A DNA stretch of 64,000 nt, from contig NZ_AP026968.1 in the NCBI RefSeq assembly GCF_037076355.1, forward strand, positions 1,132,501 through 1,196,500. The letters run 5' to 3'. Position 1 is the first letter of the stretch. Every line of letters starts with the position of its first letter. The notes beneath the pieces were generated by a model. It was not told where the DNA came from and ran no database searches. It worked only from the letters and a program-made list of their open reading frames with translations. Positions 8,694 through 17,799 of the stretch are shown here, one piece after another. The position numbers were made by a program, and so were the translations under genes. Source of the stretch: Streptococcus parapneumoniae. GTDB lineage: Bacteria > Bacillota > Bacilli > Lactobacillales > Streptococcaceae.

Positions 8694-9382
8694 AGGACTT
8701 GTACCGAATCAGCAGTAACCCAACCACGCCAACCACCATCCAACATGGTAACGTGATAAGGATGCGACCCTTTCATATTGATATAATTGACAAGTCTAGT
8801 TGCGTTTGACTCAGTTTGACCAGGCCCCTCTCCGTAACTATCTCTATGCAGCTGCCCATTGACGAGCACCTTTGCACCGATAGTCACTTCTTTTTTAGTT
8901 GAGGGAGCTTGCTCTTTCTGAGGCTGACTAGCTTTCTTCTCTTCTGATACCTTCTTTTCGATTTTTACAAACCGAGCCTTGGCCATCTTGTACTCTTTGA
9001 AAGTGATGTCGTAGTAAACATCCTCATGAATACCAGCTTTTCTTTGTTGCTCAAAACTCTCAACTGTCGCAAGCATATTGATACCCACGCCAGAGATAAT
9101 CAAGCGACAAGGTTCTTTCCCGTCCATGATTTTCTTTAAGAGTCGGACATAGGTTTCAGGCGTTCCTGATTTATTAAGAACATAAGAGCGGAAAGTGTCT
9201 CTAGGGAAGAATGAAGTGAAAGTAACCTCAGATAGTTTGGGAAAACTCATCTGGGTTATTTCTCCTAGCGCAATACTCGTTGCTGACTCGTTATTTGCGC
9301 TATTCTTCGTTTTTAGCTCTTCTGGATTGACAGGAAGTTGTGTGACCTGACCTTTGTACTCTACGAAAATACCAATCGCCAT
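8690..9382 (-). CDS. XkdP-like tail protein with C-terminal SH3/LysM-like segment
   Basis: The 230-residue protein begins MAIGIFVEYKGQVTQLPVNP and has the XkdP/YqbP signature FTSFFPRDTFRSYV. After a charged linker (about 150-170) the C-terminus (VLVNGQLHRDSYGEGPG and HPYHVTMLDGGWRGWV) resembles a small SH3/LysM-like module in place of the usual LysM. The family is thought to sit at the tail tip and may touch peptidoglycan. It follows the tape measure gene by 13 bases. Confidence 0.85.
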   Translation of the reverse strand: MAIGIFVEYKGQVTQLPVNPEELKTKNSANNESATSIALGEITQMSFPKLSEVTFTSFFPRDTFRSYVLNKSGTPETYVRLLKKIMDGKEPCRLIISGVGINMLATVESFEQQRKAGIHEDVYYDITFKEYKMAKARFVKIEKKVSEEKKASQPQKEQAPSTKKEVTIGAKVLVNGQLHRDSYGEGPGQTESNATRLVNYINMKGSHPYHVTMLDGGWRGWVTADSVQVL

Positions 9383-9395
9383 TTCCTTCTACCTC

Positions 9396-11642
9396 CTACG
9401 CAATTCCTAGGTCGCTATCGACCAAACCGATAATCTTTTCTTCAATTCTGTCAACCAAATCGTCGATATCCTGTTCAGTAGCACTATTTTTAGACTCATA
9501 TTTAACACTAACTTGAGGTGTTAGAACTTGGTAATCAATGATGTACTTGCGCTCTGCAACATCACGCATCATCTTAATATCTTCGTCTTTCAGCTTGACT
9601 TCATCTTCAATCTTACCGACGTTACCAATGTTCTTGCCTTTGCCTAGCTTGTCGCCAAGACCACCAGCACCACCAGAAGGAGCACCAGCCCCTGCCGGTG
9701 TTTGGTTCATTTGGTCAAACTTAGAAGCAAGTTCGTCTTGGCCTTTCATCTTATCAGCGAAGCCTTGCATAGCATCACCAACACCTTGACCAAAAGCCTT
9801 AGTACCACTAAAAGCATTGCCAGCAGTTGAGAAAGGATTTTTCATCCCATCCCACAAACCGCCTGGAGTCATCATATTGGCACGCATGCCGTCAAAAGAT
9901 TCATAATCATCAGGAGCCTCTCCTGGATTAAACATCTCTCCCATAGCACGGATACCATTGGCAAAACTACCGTCATTGGACATGTAGCCCATTTCGCCAA
10001 CTTTTCCTAGATTCACTCCTGGTATTTTGTTTAAAGCGTCAATAATCCAGTTGATAGCTTTAATAGCCATGTTTGCACCGGCTATAAAAGCATTACCGAT
10101 AGATTGCGCTACATTGACCACCCCATCAACAAACGAAGCAAAATAATCTAATACAGTTCGAATAAGATTATAAAATAACTTTCTGATGGAATATATCGGG
10201 TGCTTAAAGACATTTCTCAAAAATTCTGCAATTGCTAAACCAATATTGTAAATACCTATGAAGAGATTCACAATCGGTGCAATCATATACATTACAAGAT
10301 TGATAACGAACATAATGACGTCATAAACTACCGTTCCGACAAAGACAAAGGCTGCAACGATAGCAGCTGCAACATCTAAGAATGAAATCCCCATAGCATT
10401 TAGAGCCATACCGATTAATAGCGCGATTCCAATTACACCTATCAATATTAGCATCAGCCAAGCCCAAGGAGCTCCTGCCATCAAACCTGCTACAAACATT
10501 GCAATACCTGCTATAAGAGCAACTGCTGCAAGAAGTGTTAATGCAGTCATGACTATATTGATGTTCTCAGTAACCCAGTTCCAGCCTGCAACGAAGAGAT
10601 TAAAGAGCCATAAAGCTATCTGGCCAATCGCAAACATAGCAGTCTCTAAACCTGCCATGAAGTTTTGTCCAGCGGTACTATTAATAAACTCTTGCCATGC
10701 TTGAATCAAAGGCTGAAATGCGTATGAAGCTACGTTGCCAATCTGAGTCATCATATCAGCAAAGGTCATCGGCATTTTCGCAAACTCAGCGTTTGTTTCA
10801 ACTGCTGAACCAAGCAAGGCACTCTTAAGGATATCTCCTGTTAATTGCCCATCTTTAGCCATCCCCCTCAGTTGACCAACGCTGACACCAAGATGTCTAG
10901 CTAGTTTTTGGGCAACAAGCGGAGCGTTCTCCATCATAGAGTTGAACTCATCACCACGAAGAACCCCTGAAGCAAGCGCCTGTGTGATTTGAAGCGTCCC
11001 TGCTTTTTGTTGCTCTAAACTTGCACCACCGATTTTATACAGCTTGTTCAACTGCTCAGCGAATGCAATAGCTTCATCATTACTTTTAAAGGCTTCTCCA
11101 GCTTGTGAGCGTAGTTTAGCCACTGAGTCTGCCATGATACCGAAGCCAGTCCTTGAGCGTTGTGCTGCCGCCATGATACCGTCTTGGAGTTCTTGGCCTG
11201 TCTTTGATCCATCTTCTATCGTCTTAAGCCTTGCCATGGTCTGAATATAATCATCGCCTGACTTAATCAGACCACTCATTAAATTAGCCATTTGCCTCAA
11301 GGCTTGAATAGCAACCATGAAATTCAAAGCACGAGAAATAGAAGTCATTCGACCAAGCATGGATGTAGCAACGCCAAGGCCGCCAACAAGAGGCCCAGCC
11401 GAAGGAAGTTTAGGAGCGATAGGTGTCGCCATTTTAGGCACTACAGGGCTAGTAGCTTTGGGCGCAGTTAAATTCTTAGGCATATCTGCTTTGACTTTAA
11501 TCGTTGCAGTTTGCGTCATCTTCTTGACACGTCTATCCAACTCGCCGAACTTAGCAATAGTCCTGTTGATTGTGCTATTAATTCGATTTAAAGGGCTTGA
11601 GAAATTATCTCTAAGCGCTAGTGTTTGCATTAATGTAGTCAT
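9396..11642 (-). CDS. Tail tape measure protein
   Basis: 748 residues. The N-terminus is basic and rich in Ala and Pro. Residues 130-290 carry the tape-measure N-terminal domain (RSRTGFGIMADSVAKLRSQ, GVLRGDEFNSMMENAPLVAQ). Several long hydrophobic segments lie at about 320-470, and the C-terminus is Gly-rich and acidic. The protein fixes tail length and may line the DNA channel. It starts 3 bases after the stop of the chaperone extension frame. Confidence 0.95.
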   Translation of the reverse strand: MTTLMQTLALRDNFSSPLNRINSTINRTIAKFGELDRRVKKMTQTATIKVKADMPKNLTAPKATSPVVPKMATPIAPKLPSAGPLVGGLGVATSMLGRMTSISRALNFMVAIQALRQMANLMSGLIKSGDDYIQTMARLKTIEDGSKTGQELQDGIMAAAQRSRTGFGIMADSVAKLRSQAGEAFKSNDEAIAFAEQLNKLYKIGGASLEQQKAGTLQITQALASGVLRGDEFNSMMENAPLVAQKLARHLGVSVGQLRGMAKDGQLTGDILKSALLGSAVETNAEFAKMPMTFADMMTQIGNVASYAFQPLIQAWQEFINSTAGQNFMAGLETAMFAIGQIALWLFNLFVAGWNWVTENINIVMTALTLLAAVALIAGIAMFVAGLMAGAPWAWLMLILIGVIGIALLIGMALNAMGISFLDVAAAIVAAFVFVGTVVYDVIMFVINLVMYMIAPIVNLFIGIYNIGLAIAEFLRNVFKHPIYSIRKLFYNLIRTVLDYFASFVDGVVNVAQSIGNAFIAGANMAIKAINWIIDALNKIPGVNLGKVGEMGYMSNDGSFANGIRAMGEMFNPGEAPDDYESFDGMRANMMTPGGLWDGMKNPFSTAGNAFSGTKAFGQGVGDAMQGFADKMKGQDELASKFDQMNQTPAGAGAPSGGAGGLGDKLGKGKNIGNVGKIEDEVKLKDEDIKMMRDVAERKYIIDYQVLTPQVSVKYESKNSATEQDIDDLVDRIEEKIIGLVDSDLGIA

Positions 11643-11645
11643 CTT

Positions 11646-12241
11646 CTACCGTCTCCTCCTTCCTCTGCTTTTCCTTTCCATTTCTTTGTGTTCCTTTTCT
11701 TCTGCCTCTACTCGTATATCGATAAAGGCAAAAATCAAGGCTTTTTCACGCTTGGACAAGCTATCCAAAAAGGACGGAGTCCAGTTGAATTGATGCAAAC
11801 AGTAGTAAGCATAACTCAACTCTGCATCCCCGTCCTCTAGTCGTTTTTTGCTTCTTCAACAAGATCATTGATATCTTCATCAAATCCGTTAAGCGACTGG
11901 ATTTCTTGCATTAGGGTAGCATATTCCCCAATCTTCAACATAGTTTTCAAGGTTGCTGCTTCATCCCCAACTGTACGATAAGACTCTTGTAGTTGAGCGT
12001 CTTTTAGGTCTGGCGTAACAACGCAAGCAGACATTAAGGAGTCAATGTACTTATCGTTGTTGAACTCAGGGATAGCAACACCTTGACGATTTTTCTTCTT
12101 GATTGTCGCACGTTTCTTCAATGTATCGTTTAGACTTTCGTCAATACTTCGAATGACAAAAGGAGATTTGAAACGCTTAAGGTGTACTTCCTTTGTTTCT
12201 TCCTGCTGAACGTTTTCTAGTAAAAAGTCTGAAATTGCCAT
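11646..12241 (-). CDS. Tail assembly chaperone GT, predicted -1 frameshift product
   Basis: The heptamer A AAA AAC at 11843-11849 lies in frame, two codons before the G stop. A -1 slip there opens a 65-codon extension that runs to TAG at 11646, just before the tape measure start. The extension reads LEDGDAELSYAYYCLHQFNW onward and ends in an Arg-rich tail. It has no usable start codon of its own, so frameshifting is the only evident way to express it. The fusion would have 198 residues. G/GT frameshifting is well established in tailed phages. Confidence 0.88.
11837..12241 (-). CDS. Tail assembly chaperone G (XkdN-like)
   Basis: The 134-residue zero-frame product sits between the tube protein and tape measure, the standard place for tail assembly chaperones. 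MAISDFLLENVQQEETKEVH and DYLR-like central helices match XkdN/DUF6673-type proteins. It ends LVEEAKND with a slippery A AAA AAC at codons 131-133, so part of the translation should continue in the -1 frame (see the overlapping entry). SD GAGG precedes the start. Confidence 0.9.
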   Translation of the reverse strand: MAISDFLLENVQQEETKEVHLKRFKSPFVIRSIDESLNDTLKKRATIKKKNRQGVAIPEFNNDKYIDSLMSACVVTPDLKDAQLQESYRTVGDEAATLKTMLKIGEYATLMQEIQSLNGFDEDINDLVEEAKND

Positions 12242-12256
12242 TTATCTATCCTCTTT

Positions 12257-12721
12257 CTAACCTAATTTAGGCGCATTAAATTTTTCCAAGATATCAACAT
12301 CTTCAAAAGTAAAGTTGACTTCTTCTTCCAAGAAATCTTCTTCAACTTTTAGTTGACCCATCACAACTTCATCAAGGTTACATTCACGCAAGATAGTTGT
12401 TTGACGACCGATTGAACTTGTCGCATCGTCATTGGTAACTTGGATATCAAAGAATGTATCACGACCATTCTTCATGTAGTCCAACATCATTTCCTTGAAT
12501 GTTGAAGTGACACCGTAGATGGTCATCTTACCTTCACCCTTGAAACCAGTCGCCTTCACTTGCGTACCACGTTTGTTAAGGGTGCGGACTTCTTCTTTGT
12601 TTTTCTTAACTGTCGCTTCAAGTTCCTTGATATAGAACATGAACTCATTTTTTCCGTCGATGTGAATAAAAGCGGTACCTTCCTGACCGCTGATTACGTC
12701 ACGACCTTTTAAAAAAGCCAT
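12257..12721 (-). CDS. Tail tube protein (XkdM-like)
   Basis: The 154-residue protein starts MAFLKGRDVISGQEGTAFIH and matches the XkdM/DUF2001 tube family, whose beta-barrel rings stack inside the contractile sheath. It follows the sheath gene by 13 bases, the usual sheath-then-tube order of myoviruses. AAGGAG lies upstream of the ATG. The length is typical. Confidence 0.93.
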   Translation of the reverse strand: MAFLKGRDVISGQEGTAFIHIDGKNEFMFYIKELEATVKKNKEEVRTLNKRGTQVKATGFKGEGKMTIYGVTSTFKEMMLDYMKNGRDTFFDIQVTNDDATSSIGRQTTILRECNLDEVVMGQLKVEEDFLEEEVNFTFEDVDILEKFNAPKLG

Positions 12722-12734
12722 ACTATCTCCTTTC

Positions 12735-14048
12735 TTACTCTACTGTAACTGTCATGTACAGTTTTTCCATGCTGTCTACTGGTTTCACTTTAACGTTAAC
12801 CACTACAGACTCTTTCAACTCACCACGTAGCACCTCGATGTCTTCAACTTTGAAGTCTTCGATAGCACCGCGAGCTTCAAGGTCTTTGAAGTAGCGAATA
12901 CGGTTCGCTTTGAACGCTTGACGTCCATCTTCGTTGTTGCTTACTTTACCAAGGAAATACTCAGAGAAAGCATAACGAGTATCGTTCACGATATCGTCCA
13001 AAGTGCGCAAGATACGGTTTTTACGGAAGTCCTGGTTCTTCTCAATCGTGAAGCTGACGTGTGAGTTGATATCTTGTTCAACTACTGCACGGCCACGACG
13101 AGCAGTAAAGACGAATTGCCCTTTCAAAAGCGCATCTTCTGTTTCTGTATGGCTCAAACGTCCCACAACATCAACAGAGTCTTCGTACTTCTCATAAGTC
13201 AACGATTTCTCAACGCCAGCATTTGCGCTTGCTGCTGCAACCCATACAGTCGCTTTAGTCTTATCAATGACTGTCTTATCAGACAAGATAACGCCATTTT
13301 TAACATTGATTACCGCTTCACTGTCTGCGTCAGAGTCCGCAACAACCAATTGAGCGCCAAGTCCTTCGTCTTCACGCATACGTTTGATGAAGTTGATAGC
13401 TGCTTTCTTGATAGAAGCGTCTTCTACTGGCAAGGCCATATAGTTAAATTCAACTGTTTCAAGCGCTTTGAAGTATTCTGAGTAGTCTTGGGTTGAGACT
13501 GCACCGTCAGTACCACCAGTAAGTTTAGCACCAGCCACCGCTTGCAGTTCGCCAGTTCCTGAAAATTCAACTAGATCATTGTTTTTCAAGTCAGCCAAGA
13601 CTTTTACAGTTTGCGAGTCCATGACCACTGTATCAAGGAATGTGACAACATCAAATGAACTTGGGTCGTCTACGTTTGTTTTGACCGTTACTGTAATGTC
13701 ATTCCCACGGACACCGCTATATTTAGCTTGAGCCGTTACGTTGTCTGAAAGGCTTACGTTTGCTTTTTCGCCTGTATTTAGACGATAAAGCAAGACTTCG
13801 CTAACACGCTTGAATGCCTCGTTCAGCAACAAAAGCTGTGGGCTTTCTTGCTCATAACCTAGCTTCTTAAATAGGTCTTCACCACGTCGGATTTTCATCA
13901 ATTTCTTTGATTGACCGAAACTGAGTGCCAACGGTACTGTTACGACACCGTCACCGCCAAGGCGAGTCATTGCGATGTCTTTTGATTTGACGTTGATGTA
14001 AGCACCTGGTCTTACTTTATTTTGGCGTTTCCAAATTCCACCTGCCAT
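12735..14048 (-). CDS. Tail sheath protein (XkdK-like)
   Basis: 437 residues. The N-terminal KVRPGAYINVKSKD, the central SEYFKALETVEFNYMALP and a C-terminal subdomain with RFFKDLEARGAIEDF-like sequence are typical of PBSX-type sheath proteins. The sheath contracts to drive the tube through the wall, so this gene classes the phage as a myovirus. Its start overlaps the stop of the 56-codon gene as TAATG. Confidence 0.95.
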   Translation of the reverse strand: MAGGIWKRQNKVRPGAYINVKSKDIAMTRLGGDGVVTVPLALSFGQSKKLMKIRRGEDLFKKLGYEQESPQLLLLNEAFKRVSEVLLYRLNTGEKANVSLSDNVTAQAKYSGVRGNDITVTVKTNVDDPSSFDVVTFLDTVVMDSQTVKVLADLKNNDLVEFSGTGELQAVAGAKLTGGTDGAVSTQDYSEYFKALETVEFNYMALPVEDASIKKAAINFIKRMREDEGLGAQLVVADSDADSEAVINVKNGVILSDKTVIDKTKATVWVAAASANAGVEKSLTYEKYEDSVDVVGRLSHTETEDALLKGQFVFTARRGRAVVEQDINSHVSFTIEKNQDFRKNRILRTLDDIVNDTRYAFSEYFLGKVSNNEDGRQAFKANRIRYFKDLEARGAIEDFKVEDIEVLRGELKESVVVNVKVKPVDSMEKLYMTVTVE

Positions 14049-14218
14049 TACTTAATCTTCCTTCCTAGTTCATATTCTAGTTTTGCTCTTGCTTCTTCCA
14101 AACTATAAGACTCTTCTGGGTCTAAAATAGCCCCCAAAATGTCTTTTTCTCCGTTGGTAAAAGCGCTACTTTCCAAAATGTCCGCAGTAGGGAACACAAT
14201 TCCGTCTACATTATCCAT
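14048..14218 (-). CDS. Small tail-module protein (56 residues)
   Basis: This short acidic protein starts at 14218, overlaps the preceding gene by 8 bases and ends in TAATG at the sheath start. Tight overlap on both sides shows it is translated. Its C-terminus (SLEEARAKLEYELGRKIK) is helical. Small ORFs with such endings occur before the sheath gene in PBSX/EJ-1-like phages. The function is unknown. Confidence 0.75.
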   Translation of the reverse strand: MDNVDGIVFPTADILESSAFTNGEKDILGAILDPEESYSLEEARAKLEYELGRKIK

Positions 14219-14627
14219 CTTTTACCTCTTCTTTCACTTTCAATTCACGTTGTTTGATATCTTCCTCTTCTAACTTCAAGCGTGTGCTTGCGTTAAAAAT
14301 ACAATGCAGAACGTTGTCAACCACTTCATACTGACGGTCAAATAAATGAATCGTCGGTAAGTGTAAGAGTTTATAACTCAATTCTTCCTGCATTGCTAAA
14401 CACTCGCTACGCTTTTTCTTAGGAGGAAAATAAGACAAATCCACTTTAGAACGTACTTTCACATACTTGTTAGCTTCTGGAGTGTACTTAGTATCAACAA
14501 CATGGATAAAAAAACAAGGCTCTTTAAAACCTTGCTCTACTTCATCCAGATAAATCCTGATGTCAGGATATAACCCCTTGATGTGACTAACTAACTCCTC
14601 GACTAACCGAAAGCCTTTATTTGCCAT
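14211..14627 (-). CDS. Tail terminator / completion protein (XkdJ-like, DUF6838-like)
   Basis: The 138-residue protein (FRLVEELVSHIKGLYPDIRI, then FFIHVVDTKYTPEANKYVK) matches the small protein just before the sheath gene in PBSX-type phages. It is believed to cap the tail and join it to the head. It overlaps the HK97 gp10-like gene by 11 bases. The C-terminus is charged and lysine-rich. Confidence 0.8.
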   Translation of the reverse strand: MANKGFRLVEELVSHIKGLYPDIRIYLDEVEQGFKEPCFFIHVVDTKYTPEANKYVKVRSKVDLSYFPPKKKRSECLAMQEELSYKLLHLPTIHLFDRQYEVVDNVLHCIFNASTRLKLEEEDIKQRELKVKEEVKDG

Positions 14628-15108
14628 TTCCTAACACTACCTTTCTCATGAAGCCATCATACTTATCACGGACACGATTTTCCATATCGCTTTTAGTATC
14701 TTCAACCGTTTTATGAAGGAAAAACTGCCCTGGAACAAAGCCACCATTGACTGTCTTATGCCCATACTCAACGTGTGGGGCATAGTAGACTTTGTTATAA
14801 ACTTTCTGCTTATAAGTCCGTCCAGATACTTCAATACGGCTTTTAGACCAGCTTTTTTGCAAGGTTCCGCCTTGTTTTCCATGAGCGCTTGCCCAAAATT
14901 TGACGTGTTTGCCATCTTTGGTAGTGAACTCCACCCAATGGTCCGTATAAACACCGACAGGTGTTCTCTCTTTCACTTTGGAATTTAGTTCTGTACCTTC
15001 ATAATTCAAGGTCTGTCTCATAAATCGGTCTACTTTCGCTTGATTTGCATTCCTGTTGAAGTTGTTAGCAAACTTAGCAAAACTGCGATAATCAAAACTG
15101 CCACTCAT
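14617..15108 (-). CDS. HK97 gp10-like / XkdI-like head-tail protein
   Basis: The 163-residue protein shows the gp10-family pattern: an N-terminal helical part, ELNSKVKERTPVGVYT, then a beta segment with HVEYGHKTVNGGFVPGQFFL. The start at 15108 is chosen because it overlaps the previous stop as ATGA and has AGAGGG upstream; a longer upstream start would lack this. These proteins act at the head-tail joint. Confidence 0.88.
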   Translation of the reverse strand: MSGSFDYRSFAKFANNFNRNANQAKVDRFMRQTLNYEGTELNSKVKERTPVGVYTDHWVEFTTKDGKHVKFWASAHGKQGGTLQKSWSKSRIEVSGRTYKQKVYNKVYYAPHVEYGHKTVNGGFVPGQFFLHKTVEDTKSDMENRVRDKYDGFMRKVVLGNGK

Positions 15109-15461
15109 GACTTGCCCTCTAGCTTTATAGCAATTTCTTGATGTGACCAATACTGATCAATAGGCACATTAGACCGTGTAAACACTTTAACGTGCCCATT
15201 TCTATCAGTCACCTCAATCTTGCAACCTGCAGGAATATCGTAGACAACAGAGCAAAAGAGTTTCATATCATAGCCATTAGCTTGATAGTCGCTCCCGTTC
15301 GTTGAACTATTGTTCATTTGCGAAATCCTGCAAGGAATGTCCTCTAATAGCACGCTTTCTGACATACTGGTCAAACCGTCTATCTCTTGCTCTGTATAAC
15401 CTTTAACCGTCATTTTACAGTCATACAAGCAATCAAAGACTGTCTTAGCACATTCGGTCAT
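15105..15461 (-). CDS. Head-tail connector / minor capsid protein (XkdH-like)
   Basis: 118 residues. VLLEDIPCRISQMNNSS, the mid-protein LFCSVVYDIPAGCKIEV and the closing strand are typical of the small head-closure proteins that follow the adaptor gene. It overlaps neighbours by 4 bases on each side, so the four connector genes form a tightly coupled run. Function is assigned by family style and position. Confidence 0.75.
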   Translation of the reverse strand: MTECAKTVFDCLYDCKMTVKGYTEQEIDGLTSMSESVLLEDIPCRISQMNNSSTNGSDYQANGYDMKLFCSVVYDIPAGCKIEVTDRNGHVKVFTRSNVPIDQYWSHQEIAIKLEGKS

Positions 15462-15853
15462 AGTAGCTTCCTAAAACGATTCAACTGACGCTTGTAGCGC
15501 TCAAGTGATGACGGCACTTGTTTCATTCGTTGAATCATTTCGTAAGGACTAACCTTTTCGATTGTCGTATCACCCATTTTGATACTCTTAACCGAAAAGT
15601 CGTCTGCGTCTGCTTTTTCAGCAAGCACACTTTGCTCCTTGACCTTGTCTAGTAAGTCGTTGGTCATGTCTATCCATACGTTCTCTAAACGTCCAGGCAC
15701 ACCGTCTTGGTGAATATAATTCAAAATCTCATTTTCTGCTTGAGTCAAAGCGTAGTGGAGAACTTCCATGTCATTGAAATAATTATCCTGACGCATTTTA
15801 CGAACGCATGAGATCAAGTACATTGTGTTGTCTTGTTTCAATTCTTGAATCAT
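15458..15853 (-). CDS. Head-tail adaptor protein (YqbG/XkdG-neighbour type)
   Basis: The 131-residue, largely helical protein lies directly downstream of the major capsid gene. The position and helical composition fit the adaptor that docks onto the portal. DDFSVKSIKMGDTTIEKVSP is typical of such adaptors. No catalytic motif is present, and the assignment is mainly from order. Confidence 0.75.
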   Translation of the reverse strand: MIQELKQDNTMYLISCVRKMRQDNYFNDMEVLHYALTQAENEILNYIHQDGVPGRLENVWIDMTNDLLDKVKEQSVLAEKADADDFSVKSIKMGDTTIEKVSPYEMIQRMKQVPSSLERYKRQLNRFRKLL

Positions 15854-15868
15854 ATTCTGTTACCCAAT

Positions 15869-16861
15869 CTATTTGCCAATTTTGTGTTTCAGAGCGATAA
15901 TACCGATGTTCTTAGGCTCGTAAACACGTTGCCAGTTCTTGAATTTAGCCAAGTCAGCGTTTGATGGAGTGATGTTTCCAGCATCCACTTCTGCGCCAGT
16001 CCATTTCACGCCGTAAGGGTGCATAACAAGGGCGCGACGAGTGTAAATCATGTCGTTGCCTTTAGCGGCTTCACGAGAAGTTTCAAATGTAGTCAATCCT
16101 GATGGATTTCCTGTATTGAGACCGATTGAACCCGTGCGGAAAAGGTATGATGTATAAACATCTCCTGTCGGTTTAATGCCATCATCGATAATGACACGGT
16201 AACCAAGGTAGGTAGGGATGTTGATAGTCGCAGTTGTTGGCTGGATGTATTGAATCAAGTTGTCTTTTTGTAGTTTAGTGTAAACCGCTGAGTTCATAGC
16301 AATAGCAGTAACTTGATCAGCAGAATCTCCAAGCAATTGTTTGGCGTCAAGTACCATAGCTGCATCGATACCAGTAGACGCTTTTGATTGGTCTGATACG
16401 TGAGTTTCTTCAAGCGCTCCTTTCTCACCACCTGTTCCAGTAGCAAAGATACCATTCAAGGTAGCAATCAAGGCTTTTTGGTCTTCACGTAGCCAATAAG
16501 CACCGATACGGTTCAAGATAGCACGGACTGGGTCAGAACCAGCTACAATACCAGTCAATTCGTTGGCAGCCCAACCACGTCCACGATAAAGAACGCAGGC
16601 AATGTCTGCTCCAGCAGTAATTTTCCCAGTTTCTAGGGCTTTGTCGCCATTTCCGAGAACCTCAGAATCACCAGTAAGGTCATTCCAGAAAGGCATGTTG
16701 ACCAAAAGACCACCAGATGTAATGTTTTTAGAGACACGCTCATCTGATACTGCGATACCACTTTGAACGAAAGCAGATTTAGCAGCCGTGTACTGTTGCA
16801 TGTAGGCATTGTACTGTTGAGGTGTAATCGTGTCTAGAATTTTTGTAATTTCATTAGCCAT
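15869..16861 (-). CDS. Major capsid protein
   Basis: The 330-residue protein has the style of the major capsid family of EJ-1-like and related phages: YNAYMQQYTAAKSAFVQSGI at the start, CVLYRGRGWAANELTGIVAG near residue 95, and a C-terminal ALVMHPYGVKWTG. It is adjacent to the scaffold gene and overlaps it by one base at the start. It builds the icosahedral shell. Confidence 0.93.
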   Translation of the reverse strand: MANEITKILDTITPQQYNAYMQQYTAAKSAFVQSGIAVSDERVSKNITSGGLLVNMPFWNDLTGDSEVLGNGDKALETGKITAGADIACVLYRGRGWAANELTGIVAGSDPVRAILNRIGAYWLREDQKALIATLNGIFATGTGGEKGALEETHVSDQSKASTGIDAAMVLDAKQLLGDSADQVTAIAMNSAVYTKLQKDNLIQYIQPTTATINIPTYLGYRVIIDDGIKPTGDVYTSYLFRTGSIGLNTGNPSGLTTFETSREAAKGNDMIYTRRALVMHPYGVKWTGAEVDAGNITPSNADLAKFKNWQRVYEPKNIGIIALKHKIGK

Positions 16862-17442
16862 TAGTTATTTTCTCCTTGTTGTTCTAAAAATTGAGTTAGG
16901 TTGACGTCGGGATTGCTCATGGCAATTTCCCAATTCCCTAAATTAGCACCTTGCCCATCGCCTTGATTTGGCGTGTATTGGGCTTGTTTCTCCCCGTTAA
17001 ATAGATATGGACTCTTAGCACGCTGAGCTTCGATTTGCTCAGTCAAGCCAATCAATTTGCCATCTTTTACAGAGATTTCGTCTTTGTTTAAGATTTTTCC
17101 AAAAATTTCTGCGTCTCGAACGCCAGCTTTTGTCAATTCAGCATCGATTAAGCGAGATTTGTTCTCATCTGCTAGTTTCGTCTCAAGCGCTTCTGTATCT
17201 TGTTTGTACTTAGCTTGTAAGTCCTCTAGCTTTTGCTGAATATCTTCAACATCTGCGCCTTTTTTCTTCAAATCATTCAAGTCTTTATCACGTTGTGTCA
17301 GCTGTCCACGCACGCTCTCTAATTCGCTTTCTTTACTTGCCACATCGTCCTTAAATTTTTGGACAGAAGCACCATACAAAGCGAAGACTTGAGAAATTTG
17401 GTCTTCAGTTAAGCCGATGTTTGCCAGTTGTTCTTTTTTCAT
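16861..17442 (-). CDS. Capsid scaffold protein (phage GP20-like)
   Basis: The 193-residue protein starts MKKEQLANIGLTEDQISQVF, followed by a long coiled coil (residues about 30-110). It ends in an acidic disordered region. This is the minor structural GP20 scaffold pattern. Scaffolds shape the procapsid and leave before DNA packaging. AGGAAAGGA lies upstream of the ATG. Confidence 0.9.
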   Translation of the reverse strand: MKKEQLANIGLTEDQISQVFALYGASVQKFKDDVASKESELESVRGQLTQRDKDLNDLKKKGADVEDIQQKLEDLQAKYKQDTEALETKLADENKSRLIDAELTKAGVRDAEIFGKILNKDEISVKDGKLIGLTEQIEAQRAKSPYLFNGEKQAQYTPNQGDGQGANLGNWEIAMSNPDVNLTQFLEQQGENN

Positions 17443-17561
17443 TTTGAAAATCCTTTCCTCTACGCTAGGCTTTTTAGGTGTTCTCCATCACCAGACGCTC
17501 CGCTTTTGTTAGGACTACGGACTTGTCCAATAGTTGAACCTTTTAACGCCATGTTCAGGGC

Positions 17562-17590
17562 ATAATAAAACCGTACGGAATTCCATACGG
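17562..17590 (-). terminator. Hairpin terminator upstream of scaffold gene
   Basis: On the minus strand the stem ACCGTATGG/CCGTACGGT with loop AATT is followed by TTTTATT. The nine pairs include one U-G pair. It may reduce read-through from the upstream head genes. Confidence 0.7.
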
Positions 17591-17596
17591 TTAGAG

Positions 17597-17628
17597 ATAA
17601 GAAAACCGCCTCGATTTCGATGCGGTTA
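17597..17628 (-). terminator. Second hairpin terminator
   Basis: Minus-strand stem AACCGCATCGA/TCGAGGCGGTT with one mismatch and a 2-base loop, followed by TTCTTAT. It lies right after the stop of the small membrane gene and just before the previous hairpin, giving two terminators in tandem inside the late operon. Confidence 0.6.
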
Positions 17629-17630
17629 GG

Positions 17631-17795
17631 TTATTTATTTTTCAATTGTTTCAGTTTCTTTCTGAATTCAATTCCGACTTTTAGAGTTGAAATTACTGCT
17701 GAGATTACTTCGAATAATTTAATTATTACGAACAAAATTAATGCAAAAAATATAATCCAACCTAGTAAAGTTGATACCCAATTCCATATAAACAT
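17631..17795 (-). CDS. Small single-span membrane protein (54 residues)
   Basis: The gene starts at 17795, with AGGAGT six bases upstream. The product has one strong membrane helix at about residues 7-27 (LLGWIIFFALILFVIIK), then a basic cytoplasmic tail ending KKLKQLKNK. It lies between the PGDYG-like gene and the scaffold gene in the late head module. It has no recognised family. A membrane or superinfection role is possible but unsupported. Confidence 0.7.
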   Translation of the reverse strand: MFIWNWVSTLLGWIIFFALILFVIIKLFEVISAVISTLKVGIEFRKKLKQLKNK

Positions 17796-17799
17796 GTCT

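Noticed and set aside
17460..17552. 30-codon leftward ORF between scaffold gene and terminators
   Set aside because: No ribosome binding site, no recognisable sequence, and not coupled to neighbours.
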